From NCBI GenBank assembly GCA_004154925.1, contig QJNS01000329.1, positions 1-64,000 on the forward strand: a DNA stretch of 64,000 bases. The letters are read 5' to 3'. The notes beneath the pieces are model-generated. The model did not search any database. It was not told the origin of the DNA and worked only from the letters and a program-made list of their open reading frames with translations. Source of the stretch: Monosporascus cannonballus. Lineage: Eukaryota; Ascomycota; Sordariomycetes; Xylariales. Both the position numbers and the translations under genes were made by a program. This document shows positions 23,801-36,139 of the stretch, one piece after another (positions within the stretch are counted from its first letter, which is position 1; every line of letters starts with the position of its first letter).

Positions 23801-26800
23801 TAGCAAGGGATTGATAGGCCTTTCAGCAAATACCTTACCCTAAACGGCGATATATGTAATTGGCACGGAAAAGCTGGATTCGAAGAAAAGCCTATAATAT
23901 ATCGGGAGACCGTCGGTTGGTGTACAAACCCAGGCTAAGCATACTGTTTATGCAGCTGTCAAGGAGGTACTTGGCTTAGCAAAGGTCTATTAAGCAGAGC
24001 TTCCTGTTATTCTTTCCACCGTATTGCCAATAAAGTGGGTGCAGGCCATTGCCGAGTAGATAGGGATCAAGCCGATGATGCCGCCCAACTTGGAGGAATC
24101 TCGGAATCGTACAGAGCCCCGGTAAGTTTCAGTTCTTTCGAGCGCCAATTTCATATATATAACCTATAACCTAGGGAGGTGGTTCGCATGTCTGGTACGG
24201 AAAGTGCCTTAACTTAAAGTAGTTGGCGAGACTCGGCCCGACAGGCTGGGCGAAAGCTCCGGGGAACCCGGGGGCTGATGATCCCTTTCAAAACGCAAGG
24301 CCAAGGAGGCTAAAACGTAGGTGAGACCAGGGAGAACTGCCATTCAGCAGTAGGTAACAAAATGTTATTTCCGGAAGGAAGCCCCTCTTATTCGCAGGAG
24401 GGGTCGACATTGCGCTTCGCCAACCAGGTTTTGCCCGCCCTTGACTCCATGCAATTCCCGGCGTAACAGGTTTTTTATGCCAGTATCTGAGGTATTTCAC
24501 TATCTTCCACCTTTAAGCATTCAGTACTCCGGCGGTTGAAGTTGCACTGCGCGGGGTTATTTACCTAAGCCGCGCTGGGGCTTCTTGGTTGGAATGTACG
24601 TGTCTATATCTACTAAGTACGAGTTACCTAAGTACATATACGTAGGAGGTATGTACTACTTACCTAGGTAGACTTCCGCATACAAGGCATTCGTGTACCC
24701 TAGGAGTCTCTTCTTTCAAGCTGGGAAGTCTTGTCGATGTTTGTTTTAGCGCTTCGCCTGTGCTTTTGGAGCTCGCGAAGCAGATGAAGAAAATAAACTG
24801 ACACACACATGTAGGCTAAGGTATGCACCTGATAGCGCCCAAGCGGTAGCCAACCAGTTGTATTCTACTCCGCACCACCCCAACAAGCCCTCACTATTCA
24901 GTCGAAGTTGCTTTTTTCTGTTTCTGATCCAAGCAAAGTGGATCCCAGACTGCCATAAAAGCCACGGCAGACTATTCATGGGGCTGAGAGGGCGGGGGCC
25001 CCCTGAGTCATGGAAGGCTGGCCCAACCCGGTACAGTAGTTAATTACATATGTGCTACTTCCGCAGGAAGCTACATACATACAAGGAAGGTATATAGATC
25101 TTTATTAGTAGGTATAGTATGACGGATGGAATCTGAAGACGATGGCGCGGCTGGCTATTCATGGCATGAGAGAAAAGTCCCAAGACATCGCTGGATTACG
25201 GCGAGGCATGTCAGCGAAGCAAGCAGTTTTAAGCGGAGGGACATTTAGCTATAAACGTAGACTCACCGCCCCTTGACCTTGCGAACCAATCTCGATCTTA
25301 TTTAACGAATATAAGCTGCCTGGGCGAGCTCTGTAACTTGTGTTAGGTTTCTTCTCCAGGACTTATTGTGAAGTTCAGACACAGAGTATTTGATTCCAGA
25401 GAAGCCTTGGCGCGCTAGTTAGAGGGTTGTAAACTTCGTAGCATCGTACGCATGATACTGACGACATTGTATAGAAACCGAATCCTGAGCCCGAAATTCA
25501 AGATTCCCTTGCTGGAAGCCATGATATCAAAAGTATACGCCTATATGAGTTGCGTATCTCGGGCAGGTCAGGTACTTAAGTACATAGTCTATACGCATAC
25601 TTTAGGGCATTCCCCTTGACGCAAAACATTAATAAGGCCAACACCCCATCAAATACCGGCGGAACGCATTCCCGTCCTATGTAGGCCTCCGAGGCTATTG
25701 GCATAGCGGAATGATGCAACTGGCCGCCCGCTGTTGCTCAAGAGGATACTGGCGAACGAATAAGCATGTGGATTTGCCGACCACAATACTTAATTTTCCC
25801 TCGGACATGTTATTGCGCTGAGGGTCATGATGCCCAACGCCACGATACGACTTAATGATGGCGGGCTACCCGCTCTCTCGTCCAAGCTGCGCGGGTATAG
25901 TAGACGTCTATTAGACCGCCTCTACAGGTTTGTCGAGTGATATCACGTTTTTCACCCGTCACGTAACAAGCAGACAGGAGACCCGTACCACTGCACAAGC
26001 AACTGTCGAAAATCGGTATTTCATATGCGGGCCAATCTTAACATTATGCATTTATGAGGCCCACGGACGGAAATCAGGTCTGAGTTCCACAAGGCTGTCC
26101 GCCCCACGTCTGCACATCCATCTTTCTTGAGGATCACCTACATACAGATGGATCTGAGCGTAGTGTAAGCGTCCAGCACAGCCTTTTTTTCGGCCGGGTC
26201 AGTTACATAGAGATAGATTGTATGGGACGTCGACCATAACGCTTGGGATTGCATATGAACATTACTTATTAGAGGCTGGTCGGGCAAACGTCTTCATGTC
26301 CTTCGATGGTTCATTTACGTCGTCGCCAATAGTTGCTGATTGGTTGGGACCAGGCCTTGGTTGGAGGCTCGCAGCACGTTTAGTATACGAAATCGACATG
26401 ATTATGATGTATTATATTGGTGCGCAGTATTACTAGCCAGAATGTATATGTAGGCACGGATCTGCATTGCAAAAAGACTGAGCGTTTGATTCCATGGAGC
26501 ACTCAGCTCCAATAGATTTTGAAGTTTCATAAGCCAGAATTTGAACGGCCCTGTGCCTGCCGAACCCGTCCCCACAGTATCCACACGCGATGCAAAAGCC
26601 CCCAGTCGACATGAAGCCACAGCCATGCTTTCCGCTACCGAGTTAACTCTCCCATTAACCAGCCTTGTCGTATGCAAGGAATGTGTTCCCACACGTTCAC
26701 AATACCCACAAAATTGGCAACTAGCTCTCCAGTTTCTTGTCTTTGCTTCTCTTCTTCTCTTATCCCTTCATTGGTTTTAAATACCGTAGCAAAAGACCTC

Positions 26801-29135
26801 AAGCTGGAGGGTTTATAGATATATATTCTTCGTATATTTGTATTTGCTAGCGAGTAGTTGTACCTACCTACGTGTATCAGCCACTATAGTCGCTGCTCCG
26901 ACCCGACGTAGAAGATATGCGCTTGAGCACGGAGTATATAATCGTCAATAAAGTCCAGGACAGAGCACGCAATATTGACAAATGGCTGAGCAAGCTTCTT
27001 CTGTCTCCCAATAGATGGCTCTAATTCGTTGCCAAACTGTATGTTTGTATGTGTGAAAGGAGCCCAAGAGGGACTCTACCCACTCTGGCCATATATGTCG
27101 ATAGTTCAATACAGATTTGCGGCCTGTCTAGGCAAGTCCAGATGCTATTGGCCAATGTTTAAAATGGATTCGATGTCCGGTAGGAAAGGTACGCACCCTT
27201 TACGGTCCAGTACGCACCCCACCGTACCAACCAAGTATTGGCGACTACACCCTTGTAGGTAACGATGCCACCAGCCATAGAACCCGGGGTCCGGATATCG
27301 ATTGAGGGGATGTGCTGTCAAACAGGCTTAGGGCTCTTTTCTTCTTTGCCTACTTGCTTCGCCTTTGGCAATACCCCGTCCCGGAACACACACAGACGGC
27401 GGCCGAACCCAGGTCAGTTTTCCAGACGTTTTGACGGTCGGTTCAGTGCCCGTCCACTGCCACTGCATGCACGTCTTGGGCTTATCGCGCAGGGAGAGAG
27501 TGCAAGGGTTGATGACCGGGTTCTCACACGCGCATCAGCTACCCCATCTCGATTCATGCAAGCTGTGCCTTGTACTCGGTCTGACCTTTCTACGAGTCCA
27601 GAACTAAACCACACAGTACACATCTCGGTCTCTGTGTACAACCTCCATCCGATATCAACTTTCTTTTCTTTTTCCCGGTTTTCAGCTGAATTTATTTAAT
27701 GAAGGCCAAGCTTGCTAATTTCATGACTGGGGAGTCATTGTCTCACACCGTTTTAAATCTCTTGCGCTGTCCAAACTTCGGAAGGTTTCGCTATAGCCGT
27801 GGTGGTCGAAACCAGTTCTTATATACGGCGTGCTCCTATTCACACTGTCGCTGTTGGTTACCGCATATCCTTTGGCATATCGGCGTCACTACTCCGCACT
27901 GGCGCGCTACCTTGGATTCACCAATTCCGATCGTCAAGGCCTGGAAACGTAGCGGACGGTGGTAGTAGCGACTGGCTGTCCTCATATACCCTCATGACGA
28001 GCACTCCAGGAGCGTGCTTGGTTAAGCTTTTGTGTCGGTGCCGCCCACCTCTCCTTGCCTATAGCCCGCGGCCACTCCCGTCCGGAAGTGCTGTATCATT
28101 AAGGCTCGCAACTTGGTAGAATCTGCTCTGACCCGGATAACTTGAATTGCCAACTTAAGATCAACATTCTTTGACCTGGCCGGCGGCGCTAGGGTGAGGC
28201 ATTCACGGTCTCCCATGGTCTGGATCGTTCGTTCCTTGCAACTCTTCTAGAGCGAAAGAAGGCAGTCGCTGGCGCATACGAGCTTGCGCTTACCTGGATA
28301 ATCCTCTTAGACCAGACGAGATATCCCCAACACGTTAAATTGCGATCACGGGGCTTGGAGACATCTGACGACCTCAATATCAACTTTCTTTGTCCTTGAG
28401 GCCGGTCCCCATGCTGAGCCTGATCCAGTCTCAGCCGCATACCAACCTCACTGAATTTTCCGGTCTAATACTATCGTTTGGTGTCCCATCCGCTCCGGCT
28501 AGCTTCCAGGGAAGCAAGGTCCCGCAGCCGCCTGACAACAAAGAAGAGTGTCTTGCCCGGCGCTCAATGATCCTCGATGCGCGTTTTGCCTTCTCGTAAA
28601 GGTGCTCCACATCGATAATACGCTGCCGAATTCACCAAGCCTCGTTTGGGTCCATCGATACGAATCTGTGCACCCTTTCTCGTCACTCACCAGCTCTAGG
28701 CCCACCCTTGCGCATATATTGGAATCAGCACACCATCTCCGAGTAGGCACAGCATAACTAGCTTACTCTATCTCTCTTCTGCTCCTCTCTCTACGCTCAG
28801 ACAACTCGAAACAGTCGTATTTAGCATATCTGGGTCACTCTATCGTACTCGTCGCCTCGGCCAGGCTTTTGTTATTGCATTCGTATCCGACGCCCTTGCA
28901 ACCAGAATTGCAGAAGAGGAAGCCAGCCGTCGAAGCGAATCCCAGAGCCAGGTGGTGCAAAGTGACCATCCGCATGTGGTGCGTTGACGTAGTCACCCAC
29001 AAGAAGCTCCATTTTCAGCTGCAGGTCTTATCTCTAGGCCCCGTACAACACCCGACCCCTGTCGATTACTATCCCTGATAAATACAGCTGAACCGACTCC
29101 CGTTCTTCGAAAGTGCATCTTCTACATTCCAAGAT

Positions 29136-31132
29136 ATGGGGCAAGGCAGGTTGACGCGGGACCATTATCCCCGTAGCTATTGGCCTCAAGAAAGGGGCGT
29201 CATAGAACCGAACCTCGAAGAAGGCCGGTATTCTGAACCGCAGGATATCCGCCGCCCTCCTATGGTAGGTTGTGTGTGGTTCTCATGGACCGAGGACAGC
29301 GCTTAATGTTAGACAGTCTATCGACCAGGCCCTACGAGAACAGGCCAATGTCCCGGGCAAATTCTATTTTGTTGCGGCCCTCGGGCTTGACGGCAAGACA
29401 ACTTCCTTCACGGCTCCATATTTACCTCCGTCAGTGGACGTCAGGGAGTTCTTCGACGTCGACAAGTTTGAGCGTTGCATGCAGCGAGCTCTGTCAAGTA
29501 ACACTTGTATGTCTAGTCTGTGGGGGGCTGAACTCAGAGTCATCGTAGCTCACTCTTGTTTCAGCAATAAATCAACCTTATGAGGAACCTGGCTTTGGAG
29601 TCGATTCAGATATGAGCCGGCATCCAATGGAATTGGGAAGACGTTGGACAGCAAACCGGCGGTACGGGGAACCCACGCCACTAGAGACCTTCGAAGGAGA
29701 AGAAAGCCACAAGACAAGAAAGCGCCCTCGAGTTACTGCACTACGGCGGCGTTCTGAGCGTAGCGACCCTCCTCTGATCAGGCCTACTGCTCCAAAGAAG
29801 ACTATCACTATCGGTGATGACAAGGCGGTTTGGCAATTTTACCACGATATCCTAAAGGAGTGCCAACAGAACGCATGCAAATTGATAGCTAAGGCCTGGA
29901 TCAAAGCCGTCGAGCCAAAGAAGCAGTCTACTCATCCTTACACCGGCAAGGATGAGAAAGCACCAGACTGGTGGCCCAAGCCATGGGGCACAAATAAAGA
30001 CGAGAAAGTGAGGCACAAGGAACCGGACCATCTGTTACGACATGGTATGTTTGAAGACGGCCTTGAGCCGTTGAGGTTACGAATCACACATTAACGAAGT
30101 CCCAGAACGACTGTATCTGCTCGTCCACATCCTCCGCTTGATTGTGGAACCTGCCGAGCGCCAACACCCAGCCGTTCAAAAAGTCCATCTCAATGTGTCG
30201 AAACTATCGGACCTTACGATGGATGCCATGTCTTCCTGGTTCGCGGACAAAGAGAACCCCGCTAACGCGACGAAGCAGCCGCTGTTAAAAGAACTCTTCA
30301 AATTGGCCCGAGCAGAAGAACGATATAAGAATGACGAGATCGGTGAGTCCATTATCCTTCAGTCAGATCGTAGTCCAGGAAGTGCTCACCGCTTCTAGAT
30401 CCATCAGCGTCAGTCTTCGTCACCTCCATCGAGCGAGTGTCGCAAGGGGGTGGATCTGATGCCGAGGAGCTCGATTCTGCAAAGGACGAGGAGGAACAAC
30501 AGAGGCATACGCCAATATCATCCACTGCATCGCCCCAGAGAGTCGGTCCTGCGCACGTTGCTATGTCCCATCAACAAAGTATAGCTCCCGGCCCGACGCA
30601 TCACATGCAGGGGGCTGACTATGCTGGAGACTTGATGGACCGTGGCACACAATTGCCGCATCCTATACTTGGCCCAGAACTGGCTCCAGAAAGGACACAC
30701 TATGAGATGGAAATGATGAGCCTTCCTAATATTTTCCCCGGCCAGCATGATTCTAGCAGAAAGTCTTCCGCTTTCGCTTCACCGTCCGAATACGCTAGCC
30801 CTACGACACCGATATACCAGCATTGGCAAAATGCCTCGACACCGTCCAATAACCAAGCCATGTACTCCTTTCCACCGCATCAGCCCGGTCCTCAGCCGAG
30901 TTTTGTCGGCCAGTCTGGGGTCCACATGACACAGAGCCACCAATTCCTCGGAGCATCTTTTGATGGATTGACAAGAGGACATCATGACTCACAGAGCGGT
31001 CCCATGTTCCGTCCTGGTGGCATTGGTCAGGCCTCTCTTTCTCACCAGCAGAGCTACTACGATACCCCAACACCAGCTGGTGTCAAAGTTGAGACAGCTC
31101 TTCGAAATAATCCTCATTCACTCCCGGGATGA
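29136..31132 (+). CDS. YDR124W-like (DUF2841) helical-bundle protein
   Basis: Member of the fungal family with a YDR124W-like helical bundle, also found beside the subtelomeric hrmA cluster of Aspergillus; molecular function is unknown and a regulatory role is only suspected. Five exons, 29136-29264, 29317-29497, 29565-30044, 30100-30342 and 30399-31132, with introns of 52-67 bp, give an intact 588 aa. The N-terminal region (EQANVPGKFYFVAALGLDGK) precedes the helical domain. The domain carries FYHDILKECQQNACKLIAKA, HPYTGKDEKAPDWWPKPWG, RHKEPDHLL and, after the splice, ERLYLLVHILRLIVEP. The last exon encodes a Pro/Ser/Gln/His-rich disordered tail. A basic segment (KTRKRPR) before the domain could be a nuclear localisation signal. 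It is isolated between two deserts. The first 43-codon exon is the least certain part; translation could instead start downstream. Confidence 0.82.
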
Positions 31133-34100
31133 GCCAGTAAAATGGAGCTATGTGGGTACCGCAGAATCCAGGAACTCCTCGCATCATTTCGAATCCTTCA
31201 TTTTGATCCTACGATCTGAGTAATCCACCGCGAACTAAAGGATATGGCCGAATCGACGACTAGTAGGATACAACTGCGAACCCTCTGTGCGAGTGTTTTC
31301 TTCGTCCTCCCCGCGTTGTTCCGGCCTATAGACAATCGGCTATGATCTCCATTCATAAGCATGTCGGCCCAGAATGTCACGCAGATCATATAGCTAACCA
31401 CGGGGCGGCTTTTCATTTCGATTTTCAATCTTTCAGATGTTGATTATATTCTATAAACTTGCCATTCATAACTTTAAAAGGCACTGGTGCATTAATTGGG
31501 GTGGGGTGGCGATCTCGTTCCCCCCGTCTTTCCAGGCGGCGTGGTCTTGTTTGCGTGGAATTCTGGTCCGCGTTCGAGCATATTCAGAACCAGTCTTTTT
31601 CTGGTATTTGGAATAATTCGTTCGCGATTGATGGAAGAGGACCAAGAAGGCCTCATGGGTTGAGGCGCGAACTTCTACCGGCAAGCAATCAGAGCGCGAG
31701 CTATTCACTTCTCAGCCGGCGCGCAATTATGGAGGCCGATTATTCAGCTTGGTTATTTCTGGTTTGCATAGCCGGCGTTGCACATCATTACACCCCGGGA
31801 GAATACTTGTGGCTTTTGTCATATCCCTTTCTACGCGAGCTGTCAGATTTTGCGTGCATACTTCTTTTTTGGCAACCGCAAGACTAGACGGAGCAATTTC
31901 CCCTAACCACCCAACGGTGACGGTGGCTGTCTGTTTTGTTTTGTTTGAACCCACCAGTAGCGCTTACGCCGTCACGAATATTCCTCGTCTATCTACTCTC
32001 CATTTATTATTGATGGATAATCACCATTTTCAGTCTGCGTTTATGTCGGCCTTGACCAGTTATGAATTTGATGGGGGCTAGGGAGAACGGGCTTGATCCG
32101 GGGAAGGAGAGTGAGCCGGAGGGGGATATAGGGGACAAAACAGTAAAGCTTAGAGGGTTCGGCGAGGGGGGATGGCCTCGGGCAGATGAGGACGTTAAGG
32201 GCGGTAGGATGGGACATTGAGAGCCAGCTCCATCCTGCGAAGAGCCCAACAAAGTGAGCCCTCGTGTTTCTCGAATAGGAACTCCCCAATGGGGAGTGGG
32301 TATGTAGTGTCTAAACTTTCAGATATTTATCTATACTTGAAGTATACCTCGTCACACCGTGTGCTAGGCACTGTCGTCTTCCTTCCCCCGTCCCCGTTGC
32401 TCTCATGATTACTGGGTAAATGACGATTAAAACAAATTTTCAATCATGCAAGGACGTTAGAGGAGGCGCCCAGGTTGGACAGGCTGCTCAAAGATCTGCG
32501 GGCCGAGATGACGTGCATGCAAACCAGTTCCAGGAAAGCAGGCTTATCATGACTGGCTGGAGGCGGATGCTACGTATGTGCGCGCGTCGTCCTAGCCTGC
32601 CCTCGGTTCGTGGAGATGCATGTGGAAGCATGGGCCGGTCCGCACTGCAAGTTTATTTTAAAAGTTGACGTGGACGAAAAAAGTGACAGAAACGCAACCC
32701 CAATCTCGATAGCGGCGGCGGGCAGTGGGGGGACCTTTTGCCTAAAAACTGGTAGGCTGAACCTGTCATATAAACAAAACGGGGTGATGAGTTATCGGCG
32801 TTGTGTGTGTTGTCAGGCAGGTTTCCCCCTGGCAGCCTAATTTACCTAGATGCCTGATGAGACAGCCGAGTATGGAACTCGACCTCAGGCTTCATGAGAG
32901 ACAACCCCCACGTTATCGAGTTGCTCAAGTAGGCGACACCGGGATTATCTTCCGTAAATTAAGAATTCGCCAGCGCTTCCCCTTCACCGTCATGCGTTTC
33001 AACGAGACGTACCTCGTCCCAAACTCAGCGTTGCGTGCTGTAAACATGCTGCTCTCTCTATGATGCATCCCGGATTACGTAAGGGAAGCCAGTAGCTGCT
33101 TCTGCTTTTACCCCTGAAGTCGCCGCCGGCATACATGGAGTACGTACACGACGTGGGGTTCGCCGATAGGGATCGCTTCCCGAGGTCCGGGGGTGAGGCT
33201 ATACGTCAGATATCAGAAATCACAAAAACCGGAGTCCAGGCCCAGATCATTTGTACATTCGTATTCCTGTCATATTTACGAAGTAAGTTAGTAAGATTGA
33301 TATCTGACGGGTGAGGAGTTGTGGGGCGTTTGGTGCCCACAGGCCGAAAACCCAAAATCAGATGTCGCTGTCGTCGTCGTCTGCGACTTTGCATCTTCTC
33401 CCTAATTACGTATTATCGCGATATCATCTCGGTGCGCCAAGCGCGACGAGGAGGAAAGCCGGGGAATCGGAACGCACAGTAGACATCTGTCGGCTGAAGT
33501 GCCCCGCCTCTAGCTAAGAAGCCCTTCTAACCCGCTCCCAGGTGCGCATTTCGAGATCTCTCCGAAGTATCGGATATGATATTCTCGCCAAGCGTTCTCG
33601 CTCGCTTTACGGGGTCTCGATATGGGGACCCAACGCAGAGACGGCAATCTGCGCCCCCCTTCTCCCCACCAGCTCTGACTACCTGTACATGAGTATTTAT
33701 TAGACATCGCATTTCATGCCGGTCGTGTAAGTGACGGCTCATATAGACTACTTATGCTTGTACCATCCGCTCTATCTACGCAGCTATTTAACTGTCTCGA
33801 TGGTCGGCGACCCCTTAGGCACGTTGAAGGAGCGGTTCCGAGAGCCCGGCCGGCTGGCTACATGGGGATTCGCAATATTCCCGCAGCGAGTATCTGATTT
33901 CCATCACCGTCTCCCTCATTGTCGAAATAATTGTTTTACGTACACTCGTTTGTTTTTGGCCTGTCGAAGCACCACACCCAACCACGAACAGGACTGGGAC
34001 ATGAGGCCATGCCATGTCGTGCCTACTGACCTGCAGCAGCAGCTCTTTCGATCCGCGGCGCGGCGGGGCCATTCAGTGACCTGAGTGAGTCCAGATCCAG

Positions 34101-36139
34101 TTACATGCTTAGGTACTACCAGATTTAGTTCGCCGATCTCACTCGATCGATGTGAGCGAGCGGCATGTCCCACCCACCTGCCAGTGTGCCAGTGCGTTGT
34201 TGCACAGCATGCCCCCGCGCACCCCGTGGGGTTGCTTAACGTTTGTAGCCCGGAAATAGAACAAGATCTGTTGACGTGAGATGACGCGCAGCGATGGATG
34301 TGCGCTTCCTCACCGCCGCCAGGGGCGCCCCTAGATTCCCGGTCGATCGCCGGGGGGTGGGCTCAGCCTGCCTCTGGCTCAGCGGCCCGCAACACCACCT
34401 ACCACACCCCGTGCATGAGAATCTAGGTCTAGCTCCCTGATTTAGGGCAGTCGCTTCTTTGTCAGCGCGCCAGCCACACACGTGTGCAGTAACAGGGGCT
34501 GTCGCTCGTCAATGGTTGAGGATATCGGTTCTCTAGGATATGTGTCTAATATCGGTTGCGTGGATGGGATAGTTAGTTCGGTTCTTGTCGGTTCAATATC
34601 ATCCAGGAGCTGGAACATTACGGCATTGTTTCTCGAGTACCCCCTCCGAATGAGCGCGCGGGTCTTTGCAGCCGGGCTGCTACGGCACCCGAGGTTCCCA
34701 TTTCCGCCGTCGCACTCACTTCTTTTGGCCGGGCTGCTACGCCCCGTTTCACTTAAGGGACCACCACGTTCGAATAACGTGGGCTGGTACAGTCATTGCG
34801 CCTACTTGTAACCTACTACAGCGTTCATTACCTGGGTTCTTTTGTATAACCGGCCTACTGACTTACGTCTGGGAACGGAGAGAGGGGGAAAAGGATAGAA
34901 CAGTTCTTGGGCCGGCCAGGGCTGATCGTCCCGGATGCTAGTTAGGTAGCATCCGCAAGAACGCGTGCGTACACATGATGCGACGCAGGAGGTGTAACGA
35001 TCTGGACCTCCCCCTCCTACCTCGTCGTCTCGTGTGCCCCGGCTTCCATTCCGGCTGCAGCCTGTTGCATATTTAAATCCCGGTCGCCGCCCATGAGCAA
35101 TACCACACCTCTGCTTTCTGTTTCCTCTTCTCTGTTTTCTTTGGGGATCACCTTCAAACGCTTCAAAAACAATATATTATGTGTACATTTGAGACCTCGT
35201 GGCCTCGGGCGTGTGCATACAATGGCATGTATGTGTTGTTTAAGAAACCCGGGAATACGGCGACAGGATGGGACTCTCGTTACTACGAATCTACCTTTAT
35301 CGAACGATTTTCGACCGTTTCGTCGAAACCGTCACAGCCCGGGACCCGAGGCACGCCGGAGCTATCCGTTTGACGGGCAGCTCTCGATGTTTACCTTTTC
35401 GCACCAGTCACATTGTAGCTCCAGGTACCGTCCTCCAATCTATCATATTCTGTCTGCCCGTAGGTCCAGGTTCCCAAATATAGGCCAGCTTCTCTAATGT
35501 TGAGCACGTCATCTCCCAAATATATCTCAACAGTCCCGTTCTTAGTACTTATGTCACCCACACAAGGGATAGCCCGATTCTAAGTTTACGCTCAGAGACT
35601 GATAAATTGCCTCACGGCATCACTCATGGGTGAGGGTGAATACAATTGATTCACATATAGCTACCAGAGTCCGGAAGTGGAGTGCTCCTGGTGAGATTAT
35701 GTCTAGGATTCCTCTACAATGCGGAAGTCAGGGAGGAGAGGGAGAGGGTTATAGGTTGGGAGTAAGGAGTACGGCGCCCCGTTCTGTTTCTTGCTTTAAT
35801 TGTGTTCTGCTTTGCTCTATATATACGATGCGCAACCGCGCGCGACCAAAGGCACTCCTGCCTACGGACTTGGCCTCGAAGCCTCGACATTGGCCCTTTC
35901 AAGGCCTGCGACATACACCAGCAAAACCCGCCGTATACTACCCTCAATCGGCCGGGAGACAGCAGCTTGGACTACCTGTCTAGGCAACACGTCTTCGGAC
36001 ATGACCTGCTAGAGGGGTTCTACTACTGTAGAGTAAGTTAGCTAGATAGCTGCACCTAGCATAGCACGCCCCTATGTCCTAGGGGAGGCTATGGAGTAAC
36101 CGCTACGCGGCCGCTCCCCGGCGTTAAATAATACAACTA
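31133..36139. other. 5-kb gene desert
   Basis: No supported gene on either strand. Visible structure is a 12-bp perfect inverted repeat enclosing 82 bp (33204-33309) and two direct copies of GCCGGGCTGCTACG (34671-34684 and 34728-34741). Reading frames in the stretch are short and show no family signature. Confidence 0.55.
33204..33309. repeat. Short inverted-repeat unit, possible MITE-like remnant
   Basis: CGTCAGATATCA at 33204-33215 and its exact reverse complement at 33298-33309 bound a 106-bp unit. GGTGAGG occurs just outside both ends (33192-33198 and 33310-33316), the left copy separated from the repeat by five bases, so it is not a clean target-site duplication. Only one copy is visible in the window, which weakens a mobile-element call. 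Confidence 0.4.

Larger units (their letters stand above)
19648..29135. other. 9.5-kb gene desert
   Basis: No reading frame in this stretch carries recognisable domains on either strand, and none can be extended by plausible splicing. It contains a TG microsatellite (20058-20089), a poly-A/poly-G tract (about 20880-20898) and scattered ACCTAGGTA-type motifs (for example 24620-24690). There is no transposase, integrase or reverse-transcriptase signature and no long terminal repeat that I can see. Long non-coding RNAs or highly diverged relics cannot be excluded. Confidence 0.6.
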
